Below the pieces are notes generated by a model that saw only the letters and a program-made list of their open reading frames with translations, made no database searches and was not told where the DNA came from. A stretch of 8,116 nt of DNA from Spirochaetota bacterium (lineage in GTDB: Bacteria > Spirochaetota > JAGLSM01 > JAKPMW01): positions 1 through 8,116 of the forward strand of contig JAKPMW010000053.1 in the NCBI GenBank assembly GCA_029548715.1, in the 5' to 3' direction. The position numbers and the translations under genes were made by a program. Shown here piece after piece: positions 1 through 6,787 of the stretch; position 1 is the first letter of the stretch; each line of letters starts with the position of its first letter.

Positions 1-60
1 AGGGTTCCTCCGGGTGCGTGGTTTTTGTGTGTGCCCGCGAGAATGATTGCCGCAGGCGGG

Positions 61-90
61 GAAAAAAACAATCCCCCGAAGCGGGGGATT
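61..90 (-). terminator. Intrinsic (rho-independent) terminator ending the operon
   Basis: Read on the minus strand, AATCCCCC (90-83), a five-base loop GCTTC and GGGGGATT (77-70) form a perfect eight-pair stem; the first and last loop bases can also pair. The stem is followed by G and a run of seven T (68-62). It lies about 25 bases after the stop of the LuxR-type gene, exactly where an operon end is expected. On the plus strand the same hairpin is followed by only four T, so weak bidirectional use for a convergent gene left of the window is possible. Bases 1-60 hold no gene or other signal that I can support. Confidence 0.92.
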
Positions 91-115
91 TTCAAACCTG
101 GCTGGATGATGCAGG

Positions 116-1261
116 TCAATGCTCGTACACTATTGAAAACAGATCCGCCTTGCCCCGGATCTCGAGCTTGCGGTAGATGTTCGTCAGATGCTGCTTGACA
201 GTTTCATCGGAGATGCAGAGGGTGTCGGCTATCTGGGTCCGGCTTTTTCCTGCCAGGACCAGACCGACTACCTCCTTTTCGCGCTTCGAGAGCGAAAGGG
301 CGTCGATTCGTGCCGCAAGATTCTTCCCCAGTTCTTCATGGCTTCCGATCCATTCCATCTGCTCTTCCATGGCCAGGTGTGTGCTGCGGTCATGGACGAT
401 TGTCAAGAGATGCGGCTGGTCATCAATCTCGATTGTCCGGTTGCGGATTTCTACGGGGACCTCACCCATGGCTGTATGCAGGCTCATCAAAAACGGCCCG
501 CCTTCGCTAAAGGGATGCCCATCACTATGGCTGTCTGCTCCGTTTGTCAGGATGGCCTGAATCTGTTCACCCTGCAAGTCCTCTGCTGAACGGTCCATCA
601 GGGTGCTGAGAGTCTGGTTGCAGTCTACTATTGCCTGGTTGCGGCTGACGATGATGCCATCAAACAGGGCGTCAGTCATGCTCTGCCTGAGCCGTGCCTC
701 GCGCCGATGGGTGTCGAGGGTTTGTTGCTCCAGTTTTCGCAGGTCCGAAAGTCGCCAGGCAACCCAGGCGCCCAGCAGATTGCTTGAAACCAGGGTGACT
801 ATGATGGTGCCGGTTGTACGCTCGTCGAGGGTCCGGTGAAGGAGGAGGGAGATAATGTCGCTGACAAGCAGGAAGAAGAGAGGGATCGCCTGGGACAGAA
901 CGTGCTTGACGGGCAAGGCCCAGGCGGAAATGATGACCAGGATCGTTATATAGTACGAGATGCCAGAATCTTCTGGCCGTGTCCAGGTGATGCCCGCGCT
1001 GAGGATCGTCGCCAGGGTGATGATGATCATGACGAGATGGGAAAAGAGCAGCGAGGAGCCGCTGCGAAGATAGACAAGACAGCTTGAGAGGATAAAGCCC
1101 GAAAACAGGATCCGTACGGTGATGACGATGGCAAGCAGGACAGGGTTACGGATATCGCTGACGTCGTTGGCGATCAGGGCAAGCGAAACCAGGGACATGA
1201 AGACAAAGATGCCAACGGTGATGATCTGAAGATGGCGGGAGAGTTTTGGATCGTGCAGCAT
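116..1261 (-). CDS. Membrane-anchored LuxR-family transcriptional regulator with PAS-like domain
   Basis: This is a 381-residue one-component regulator. Residues about 11-170 contain roughly six hydrophobic segments (about 11-31, 41-65, 70-90, 101-117, 120-142, 150-170), a membrane sensor or anchor module. A charged helical linker (171-195) leads into a region with PAS-like character (about 193-295; 'ALFDGIIVSRNQAIVDCNQ' is a typical PAS start). The C-terminus (about 322-381) is a clear LuxR/GerE helix-turn-helix with 'LSKREKEVV', 'IADTLCISDETVKQHL' and 'IYRKLEI'. There is no receiver domain and no kinase motif, so the signal is probably sensed through the membrane or PAS part, with DNA bound near the membrane. 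The ATG is preceded by GGGGAG with five bases spacing. The gene is last in the co-directional block and is followed by the terminator. Family assignment is secure; signal and targets are unknown. The link to ATP synthase expression is only inferred from position. Confidence 0.9.
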   Translation of the reverse strand: MLHDPKLSRHLQIITVGIFVFMSLVSLALIANDVSDIRNPVLLAIVITVRILFSGFILSSCLVYLRSGSSLLFSHLVMIIITLATILSAGITWTRPEDSGISYYITILVIISAWALPVKHVLSQAIPLFFLLVSDIISLLLHRTLDERTTGTIIVTLVSSNLLGAWVAWRLSDLRKLEQQTLDTHRREARLRQSMTDALFDGIIVSRNQAIVDCNQTLSTLMDRSAEDLQGEQIQAILTNGADSHSDGHPFSEGGPFLMSLHTAMGEVPVEIRNRTIEIDDQPHLLTIVHDRSTHLAMEEQMEWIGSHEELGKNLAARIDALSLSKREKEVVGLVLAGKSRTQIADTLCISDETVKQHLTNIYRKLEIRGKADLFSIVYEH

Positions 1262-1349
1262 GGAGTCTCCCCGCCCTTATTCGGTTTTGGCCATGGCCCA
1301 GGCCAGGCCATCCTGCCAGCGCGGGATGCCTGCCGTAGTCCCTGCTGGG

Positions 1350-2039
1350 TCAATCGCCAACGTGCGTGCGGGCCAGACGTATCGACCCGCTGACGATCAG
1401 ATAGAGACCGGCAAAGTATGGCAGCAGCACCAGGACTTCAAAGACAGCTCCGGCGGGAAGAACAGGGGTAAATCGTCCGGCTCCAATGACGGCATCGGAG
1501 AGATAGAGCAGGGCAGCCCCTGTTCCCAGAGTGAATGAAACCGGGGTTCGCATCCCCAGCATGGCCAGCCCTGCCGCCAAAAATGCAGTCTGGACAGCGA
1601 CAAAAATCCGGACCGGCCAGACAAGATCCGGGGGCAGGGTAAACCAGGCCAAAAAGAAGGCTCCCGGAATCAGGGCCGGCAGCAGCATCAGTCCGTATCT
1701 GGGGATTGGCAGACGTGTTACCAGGGACACGGCGAAGAGAGCATACCCCGCGAGAAAGGCGGCCAGACCGGGGACGAACCAGGCATCACCGGGAATACCG
1801 AGAAACACATCACCGGCGATGCAAAACGGGAGACCGGCAATGACAAGGCCGAGTGCCTTGTCCGAATGCCCCCGGCTGCGGAGCTGGGCAAAGCTGCGGA
1901 AGGCGGCAAACAGCAGGCTCAATCCCGCTCCGGCCTTGATCACTACGGCTGGAAATTCGGGAGCGGCTCCAGCCAGGGCTGACCAGAAGATATAGACCGT
2001 GGCGGAGAGACAGTAGAAGCATGACAAGGCTGTATTCAT
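1350..2039 (-). CDS. YhhN/TMEM86-family integral membrane protein (lysoplasmalogenase-like)
   Basis: The protein has 229 residues and is almost entirely hydrophobic, with about seven to eight membrane segments. It shows YhhN-family marks: a Lys in the first third (K35), 'GDVFLG' at 76-81 within a helix, 'SDAVIG....F' at 181-190, and a C-terminal helix 'LPYFAGLYLI'. Acidic residues of the GD and SD motifs are the proposed catalytic residues in this family. Characterised members hydrolyse the vinyl-ether bond of lysoplasmalogens to a fatty aldehyde and a glycerophospho-base. Many bacterial members have no proven activity, so function is family-level only. Length fits the family (about 210-240). 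The ATG at 2039 has only a weak Shine-Dalgarno sequence. The frame stays open for at least 65 bases upstream without ATG or GTG, but a non-ATG start is unsupported. It lies 67 bases after atpC with no terminator between them, suggesting co-transcription. Confidence 0.8.
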   Translation of the reverse strand: MNTALSCFYCLSATVYIFWSALAGAAPEFPAVVIKAGAGLSLLFAAFRSFAQLRSRGHSDKALGLVIAGLPFCIAGDVFLGIPGDAWFVPGLAAFLAGYALFAVSLVTRLPIPRYGLMLLPALIPGAFFLAWFTLPPDLVWPVRIFVAVQTAFLAAGLAMLGMRTPVSFTLGTGAALLYLSDAVIGAGRFTPVLPAGAVFEVLVLLPYFAGLYLIVSGSIRLARTHVGD

Positions 2040-2106
2040 ACCTGACAGGGTATACCATGGCTGTGACTTTTGCCAGACTTTTTGCGGAGCACTCCCGGAG
2101 TAAATG

Positions 2107-2370
2107 TTACCCGTTTTTCCAGGACGGGGTCAGGATCAGCGCATCATCCTGCTCGAACTGGAAAAAACTGCCCGCAGCCACCCCGATGTGCAGGGAGGCG
2201 CTTCCGTCGGCGGGGACCAGTTCGACCATCGAATCCGGGGCCAGTCCGGTGATCAGGGCGATATGGCCGGGCAAGAGCTCGCGGGCCCCGCTGGTGGTAC
2301 GGATCCTGATGGCGGACAGCTCCTCAAAGAGCGAGCTTGTGACCGGACTGGTGATGGTGCAGCGCATCAT
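2107..2370 (-). CDS. atpC: F1 ATP synthase epsilon subunit, short form lacking the C-terminal helical domain
   Basis: The protein has 87 residues against about 130-140 for usual epsilon. It aligns along its full length with the N-terminal beta-sandwich domain: 'CTITSPVTSSLFEELSAIRI' matches the first strands, 'ELLPGHIALITGLAPDS' the conserved PGH.PLLT.L.PG region, and 'IGVAAGSFFQFEQDDALIL' the GG.....N.V.VL region. This domain binds gamma and the c-ring. The two C-terminal helices that inhibit ATP hydrolysis in many bacteria are absent. After the TAA, the same frame reads residues with no resemblance to those helices, so this is not a simple nonsense mutation. The ATG overlaps the atpD stop (ATGA), implying translational coupling; a second ATG follows immediately. 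The 'lPGH' region carries substitutions relative to common epsilons, but identity is firm from motif, size of domain and position. Confidence 0.88.
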   Translation of the reverse strand: MMRCTITSPVTSSLFEELSAIRIRTTSGARELLPGHIALITGLAPDSMVELVPADGSASLHIGVAAGSFFQFEQDDALILTPSWKNG

Positions 2371-3782
2371 TGGGCCATCTCTCTTGCCCTCTGCCTGGCT
2401 TCATCCAGAGTTCCTACCATATAAAATGCCTGCTCCGGCAGGTGATCGACATCACCGGCGAGGATGGCCTTGAAGCCGGCGATCGTCTCCCCGATCTCGA
2501 CATACCGGCCCGGGAGTCCGGTAAAGGTTTCGGCCACCGAAAATGGCTGTGAGAAGAAGCGCTGGATCTTGCGGGCCCGGTTGACGACAAGCTCGTCCTC
2601 TTTCGGAAGTTCACTGACACCGAGGATGGCAACGATATCCTTGAGTTCGTTATAGCGCTGGAGGACTTTTTTGACGGCCTGGGCGGTGTCGTAGTGCTCC
2701 TTGCCCACCACCGAGGGCTCAAGGATGCGAGATCCCGACTGGAGCGGATCGACTGCCGGATAGATTCCGATGGCCACGATGTCGCGTGAAAGCACGGTTG
2801 TGGCATCAAGGTGGCTGAAGGTGACAGCGGCTGCCGGGTCGGTAATATCATCAGCGGGGACATAGACCGCCTGAATGGAGGTGATAAATCCGTTTCGGGT
2901 CGAAACGATGCGTTCTTCAAGGCGGCCCATTTCGAGGGCCAGGGTCGGCTGGTAGCCAACAGCCGAGGGCATGCGACCCAGCAGGGTTGAGACTTCGCTT
3001 CCGGCCTGGACAAAGCGAAAGACGTTGTCCATGAAAAAGAGCACATCCTGATGCTCGTTGTCCCTGAAGTGCTCGGCCATGGTCAGGGCGGTCAGGGGGG
3101 TGATCATGCGGGCCCCGGGGAGTTCTCCCATCTGTCCAAATACAAGGGCTGTTTTGTCAATGACTCCTGATTCCTTCATTTCAAGCCAAAGGTCGTTTCC
3201 CTCGCGGGTGCGTTCACCGACACCGGCAAAAACCGAAATCCCGCCGTGCTTGGTGGCCATGTTGTGAATCAGTTCCATGATGATGACGGTCTTTCCGACA
3301 CCGGCGCCCCCGAAGAGACCTGTCTTTCCGCCCTTGACGTAGGGTGACATCAGGTCGATGACCTTGATGCCGGTCTCAAACACGGTATCCCGTGGCTCGA
3401 TGCTGGCGAAGGGGGGCGGGTTGTTCCGGATCGGGAGGCGGGGAGTCTCTTCTCCAAATTCCCCGATCCCGTCAAGGGGTTGCCCCAGGGCATTGAAGAG
3501 CCGGCCAAGGACTTCCTGGCCCACGGGGACAAGGATCGGCTTGCCCGTATCAATGGCTTCCATTCCCCTGGCCAGGCCCTCGGTCGGTGCCATTGAGACA
3601 CAGCGCACAATGCCACCTTCCATCTGCATCGAGACTTCAGCAACGACAGTGCGGGCCGGACCGTTGGCCGGGGTGTGTCTGATCTCGACAGCGTTACGGA
3701 TGGACGGGAGAAATTCCTTGCTGAATTTGATATCTATGATCGGTCCCACGACCTGCAGGATCTTTCCGCGGTTGTTTGCCAT
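2367..3782 (-). CDS. atpD: F1 ATP synthase beta subunit (catalytic), with divergent motifs
   Basis: This 471-residue protein is the catalytic subunit of the alpha3beta3 head. Visible are the N-terminal barrel (about 1-80), Walker A 'GGAGVGKT' at 158-165, the catalytic Glu-Arg in 'GERTREGNDL' (E190, R191), 'MDNVFRF' with D252 and R256, 'GRMPSAVGYQPTLALEMG' (269-286), the adenine-site Tyr in 'GIYPAVDP' (Y341), and the C-terminal helical domain ending 'AFYMVGTLDEA'. Two normally near-invariant stretches are altered: the NEPPGAR.RVALT segment reads 'GELPGARMITPLT' (219-231), and DELSEED reads 'SELPKED' (390-396). The usual 'NDLYHEM' reads 'NDLWLEM'. The ATG at 3782 follows the atpG stop by 3 bases and has GAGGA (3794-3790) seven bases upstream. 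Length and catalytic residues indicate a functional enzyme; whether it is the main or a second ATP synthase of the cell cannot be seen here. Confidence 0.97.
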   Translation of the reverse strand: MANNRGKILQVVGPIIDIKFSKEFLPSIRNAVEIRHTPANGPARTVVAEVSMQMEGGIVRCVSMAPTEGLARGMEAIDTGKPILVPVGQEVLGRLFNALGQPLDGIGEFGEETPRLPIRNNPPPFASIEPRDTVFETGIKVIDLMSPYVKGGKTGLFGGAGVGKTVIIMELIHNMATKHGGISVFAGVGERTREGNDLWLEMKESGVIDKTALVFGQMGELPGARMITPLTALTMAEHFRDNEHQDVLFFMDNVFRFVQAGSEVSTLLGRMPSAVGYQPTLALEMGRLEERIVSTRNGFITSIQAVYVPADDITDPAAAVTFSHLDATTVLSRDIVAIGIYPAVDPLQSGSRILEPSVVGKEHYDTAQAVKKVLQRYNELKDIVAILGVSELPKEDELVVNRARKIQRFFSQPFSVAETFTGLPGRYVEIGETIAGFKAILAGDVDHLPEQAFYMVGTLDEARQRAREMAQ

Positions 3783-3785
3783 CTG

Positions 3786-4700
3786 TCAGTCCTCGCTCTG
3801 TTCGCGTTTCTGTTTGAGAATCTTGAGCACGTTAAAGGCGCTCGATATTTCTGCCAGCTCCTGGGTAATGACAAGCTGGCGTGTCTTGTTGTATGTCAGC
3901 CTGAGATCATCAAGGATCACGGCCGCGTTTTCGTTGGCACTCTTCATGCTGATCAGGCGCGAGCAGTTTTCGCCGGCGGCTGTCTCCCACCAGGCCCGTG
4001 CCAGACAGGCTTCGATCCAGGGGCCGGTCAGGCTCTCAAACAGGGTCGCAGCGTCCGGTTCGACGATGGGCCAGGATTCGGTTTTTTGATTCTGAACAGC
4101 CTCAGGCCCGTCATCGCTGCCGGGTCCCATCTCAAGGGGCGGCCAGACCTGGACGAATTCGGGCGTCTGCTCGAGGATCGAGACAAAGCGGTTAAAGGCA
4201 AAGATCACGGATCCCAGTGTTCCGCTTGCAATCTCCTGTGCCCAGCGCGCCGCAAGGCTGGATGTGTCGCGCTGCCAGCTCTTGTCCGGAGCCTCGATCA
4301 GGAGGTCCGGCTTGCGGCGCATGATGGAGTTCCACTTTGGTGACAGCCGGCCGACAACGCTGAGCGTGATATCTCCCAGGCGGGGAAGCTCGCGGGCTAC
4401 ACGCGAAAGGAGCCGGTCGTTAAACGATCCGCAAAACCCCTTTTGTGAGAGGAAGATGACAAGCTCGTGCCGGTCCCCTGTTTTGGCTGTTTCGCGGGCT
4501 GTCGTCTGGTCATCTTCCTGCATGGCCAGGGCGACGCGTTGCATCAGGCGAGAAAAGGATTCGTGATAGCGGCGCGCGTTTTCGGCACCCCGTCTGACCC
4601 TGCCGATCCGGGTATGCGTCACCAGCTCCATGGCCCGCGTGACCTTGCGCAGCCCTTCAATGGCGCGGATGCGCCGCTTAATTGCGAGAAGCTGAGCCAT
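3786..4700 (-). CDS. atpG: F1 ATP synthase gamma subunit (rotor shaft)
   Basis: This 304-residue protein is slightly longer than the common 285-295. The N-terminal coiled-coil helix is clear: 'IKRRIRAIEGLRKVTRAMEL' with the AMEL methionine (M24) equivalent to the coupling Met of E. coli gamma. The C-terminal helix is clear as well: 'NENAAVILDDLRLTYNKTRQ' followed by 'LVITQELAEISSAFNVL'. The central conserved motif, usually SDRGLCGGLN, reads 'SQKGFCGSFN' (85-94), a recognisable but degenerate version. The extra length lies mostly in a hydrophilic Gly/Asp/Gln-rich loop at about 191-208. The gene starts inside the 3' end of atpA (23-base overlap). Its Shine-Dalgarno AAGGA (4713-4709) is eight bases from the ATG and embedded in atpA codons, so translation is probably coupled. 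No redox-type Cys insertion like that of chloroplast gamma is visible. Confidence 0.95.
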   Translation of the reverse strand: MAQLLAIKRRIRAIEGLRKVTRAMELVTHTRIGRVRRGAENARRYHESFSRLMQRVALAMQEDDQTTARETAKTGDRHELVIFLSQKGFCGSFNDRLLSRVARELPRLGDITLSVVGRLSPKWNSIMRRKPDLLIEAPDKSWQRDTSSLAARWAQEIASGTLGSVIFAFNRFVSILEQTPEFVQVWPPLEMGPGSDDGPEAVQNQKTESWPIVEPDAATLFESLTGPWIEACLARAWWETAAGENCSRLISMKSANENAAVILDDLRLTYNKTRQLVITQELAEISSAFNVLKILKQKREQSED

Positions 4701-6204
4701 CGAGGAATTCCTTTTTGTATTCCTGGATCACGCCGCGCAGGGTCTCTTCGCTCTCCTTGTCCAGGATTCCCTTTTCGGCCAGTGATGTCCGCAGCGCGGC
4801 GTGCTTTTCGGCAAAGTGTGCGATCAGCCCGCGCTCAAAGTCGGCAATCAGCTCGGGAGGGACATCGCTGATCAGGTTGCGGGTTCCGGCGTAGAGCGAG
4901 ATCACCTGATCAACGGTTGCCATTGGCCCACCCTTGTCCTGCTTGAGAAGCTCAACCATGAGCTTGCCCTTTTTGAGCTGGGCGATGGTTTCGGGATCAA
5001 GGTCCGACGAAAACATCGAAAAGGCTTCCTTTTCACGAAACTGTGCCAGATCAATCCGCAGGGTTCCCGAAACCTGGCGCATCATCTTTTGCTGGGCGCT
5101 GCCACCGACGCGGGAGACGGATATTCCCGCGTTGACGGCTGGCCTGACTCCGGAGTTGAAGAGATCGGCCTCAAGAAAGATCTGTCCGTCCGTGATGGAA
5201 ATGACATTGGTCGGGATATAGGCCGAGATGTCGTTTCCCTGGGTCTCGATAATCGGCAGGGCGGTCATCGACCCGCCGCCCAGCGTGTCGGACAGTTTTG
5301 CCGCCCGCTCGAGCAGACGCGAGTGGAGATAAAAGACATCCCCGGGGAAGGCTTCCCGTCCCGGTGGACGGCGCATCAGAAGCGAGATGTGGCGGTAGGC
5401 GGCAGCATGTTTTGAAAGATCATCGTAGATCACGAGGGTGTCGCGCCTTTTTTCGTACATGAAGTATTCGGCGATGGCGCAGCCGGCATAGGGTGCCAGA
5501 TACTGGGTGATGGCCGGACTGGATGCGGGAGCGTTGACGATGACCGTATTTTCGAGGGCACCATGCCGGGCCAGATCGGCTACCAGCTTTACTACGGTGG
5601 CCTGTTTTTGCCCGACAGCCACGTAGACTGATATAACGCCTGTATCTTTTTGATTGATGATGGCGTCGACGGCCAGCGTTGTCTTGCCTGTCTGCCGGTC
5701 TCCGATGATCAGCTCGCGCTGCCCGCGTCCGATCGGGACCAGGCTGTCGACGATCTTGTAGCCTGTTGCAAGAGGGACGCGTACTGGCTGCCGGTCAACC
5801 ACGCCGGGTGAGGTGCGCTCAAGCGGGTAGGCGGTATCGGTTGCGACCGGGCCCTTCTCGTCCATCGGGTTTCCGATGGGATCAATCACGCGACCAAGCA
5901 GTCCTTCGCCGACCCGGATCTCCATCACCCGGCCAGTACGCTTGACCCAGCTTCCCTCACGGACAGCGGTATGCCGTTCAAGGATGGCGCAGATCACTTC
6001 ATCCTTTTCGAGGTTGAAGACCAGGCCATAGATGTCATTGGGAAACTGTACCATCTCGCCGTTTTCGACATTGGGGAGTCCCCGCACACGGGCGATGCCG
6101 TCGGCTGATTCGATCACCTGCCCTGATTCATCCGAGCTGGCCTCGATATCGAAGCGCTCGATTTTTTGCTGAATGCTTTCAAACGAGAAATCCTTCATTG
6201 CCAT
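4678..6204 (-). CDS. atpA: F1 ATP synthase alpha subunit (non-catalytic nucleotide-binding)
   Basis: This 508-residue protein is close to the usual 500-515. In order: an N-terminal helix that contacts delta ('ESIQQKIERFDIEAS', 9-23), the beta-barrel with 'DGIARVRGLPNVENGEMV' (35-52), Walker A 'GDRQTGKT' (168-175), 'QYLAPYAGCAIAEYFMYEK' (234-252), 'IYDDLSKHAAAYR' (259-271), 'RRPPGREAFPGDVFYLHSR' (278-296), and the arginine finger R365 in 'SVSRVGGSAQ'. The C-terminal helical domain follows. This is the best-conserved subunit of the operon, with no key residue missing. The ATG at 6204 has GGAG eight bases upstream; a second in-frame ATG two codons on is a possible alternative. The stop lies inside atpG (23-base overlap). 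It lies 30 bases after atpH. Confidence 0.98.
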   Translation of the reverse strand: MAMKDFSFESIQQKIERFDIEASSDESGQVIESADGIARVRGLPNVENGEMVQFPNDIYGLVFNLEKDEVICAILERHTAVREGSWVKRTGRVMEIRVGEGLLGRVIDPIGNPMDEKGPVATDTAYPLERTSPGVVDRQPVRVPLATGYKIVDSLVPIGRGQRELIIGDRQTGKTTLAVDAIINQKDTGVISVYVAVGQKQATVVKLVADLARHGALENTVIVNAPASSPAITQYLAPYAGCAIAEYFMYEKRRDTLVIYDDLSKHAAAYRHISLLMRRPPGREAFPGDVFYLHSRLLERAAKLSDTLGGGSMTALPIIETQGNDISAYIPTNVISITDGQIFLEADLFNSGVRPAVNAGISVSRVGGSAQQKMMRQVSGTLRIDLAQFREKEAFSMFSSDLDPETIAQLKKGKLMVELLKQDKGGPMATVDQVISLYAGTRNLISDVPPELIADFERGLIAHFAEKHAALRTSLAEKGILDKESEETLRGVIQEYKKEFLDGSASRN

Positions 6205-6234
6205 GGCCGTAGCTCCACCCTTGCCCTGTGCCTG

Positions 6235-6765
6235 TCAGACAGCACCAAGCGTTTGTTTCAATTGATACAGACCTGTGCGCAAGCCGAGATCGATGATCCT
6301 GTTGTCGCACTCGATCAGAAGCCCCCCGGAGAAATAGCGGGAAACCTTGTTGTATACAAAGACCTGTTTTCCAAAAAGACTCTTCAGCTTGACTGCCACA
6401 CGTTTGCTTTGATCCTCGGTCAGCGGGATTATCGTTGTGACCTTGGCGTAGAGACAGTTGCGCATCCGGCTGAGTGTAGCGAGGAATTTTGTCCGCAGGT
6501 GTTCGTAGTAGATAAAGTCCTCGTTTTTGACGAGCTGTTTGAGGAAGGCAAAATAGGCATCGCTGAAATAGATGATCAGCATTTCGTCCATCCATGCCTG
6601 CTTCTCGTCAACGCTTTTGAGGGGATTAAAGAGTATGTCCGTGATCTCGAAATTCTGGCTGCAGAGGATGTCGAAGGTAAAGGCGTCACGCACAAAATCA
6701 TCAAGAAGCTCTTCTTCCTCGAGCATCATGATCATCATGGGAAGATCATAGCGGAAATTCTGCAC
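6235..6765 (-). CDS. atpH: F1Fo ATP synthase delta subunit (stator, OSCP-type), divergent
   Basis: The protein has 176 residues, the normal length for bacterial delta, which caps the alpha subunits and holds the b stalk. The C-terminal half is recognisable: 'AKVTTIIPLTEDQSKRV' matches the V.SA.PLT..Q motif, 'GKQVFVYNKVSRYFSGGLLI' (132-151) the liGG..I strand, and 'NRIIDLGLRTGLYQLKQTL' (155-173) the viD.Sv...L..L end. 'FNPLKSVDEKQ' fits the middle of the six-helix domain. The N-terminal YA.AL...A signature is not preserved ('FRYDLPMMIMMLEEEE'). The start is a GTG at 6765 with AGGAG and AGGGA upstream; the ATG at codon 10 lacks a ribosome binding site. The gene is AT-richer than its neighbours (about 48% GC on counted lines against about 60%), mainly because of many Phe, Tyr, Ile, Lys and Asn residues. 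Confidence 0.88.
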   Translation of the reverse strand: MQNFRYDLPMMIMMLEEEELLDDFVRDAFTFDILCSQNFEITDILFNPLKSVDEKQAWMDEMLIIYFSDAYFAFLKQLVKNEDFIYYEHLRTKFLATLSRMRNCLYAKVTTIIPLTEDQSKRVAVKLKSLFGKQVFVYNKVSRYFSGGLLIECDNRIIDLGLRTGLYQLKQTLGAV

Positions 6766-6787
6766 GTCCCTGGCTCCTGCACTCTTG

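Noticed and set aside
34..60. Second hairpin (CCCGC/GCGGG with a 17-base loop) left of the terminator
   Set aside because: The stem is short with a long loop and no T run follows on either strand; the 61-90 hairpin explains termination.
1289..1298. GGCCATGGCC palindrome and nearby GGCC repeats before the regulator gene, as a possible operator or terminator
   Set aside because: It is a ten-base palindrome in GC-rich DNA with no T tract and no second copy; chance is likely.
1300..1362. Possible promoter for the regulator gene (TTGACC on the minus strand as a -35)
   Set aside because: No acceptable -10 box lies at the right distance, so there is not enough to call it.
1531..1995. Plus-strand 154-residue open frame opposite the YhhN gene
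   Set aside because: The minus-strand reading has clear membrane helices and YhhN motifs; the plus-strand product is Arg/Pro-rich noise.
2040..2106. Terminator between atpC and the YhhN gene (inverted bases around ACTCCGGGAGT)
   Set aside because: The stem is tiny with almost no loop, and in the minus-strand direction it is followed by A residues, not T.
3358..4343. Overlapping plus-strand open frames opposite atpD and atpG (3358-4089, 3675-4343)
   Set aside because: They are antisense shadows of well-supported beta and gamma genes, with low-complexity, non-family-like products.
4801..5415. Plus-strand 204-residue open frame opposite atpA
   Set aside because: It is an antisense shadow of the highly conserved alpha subunit.
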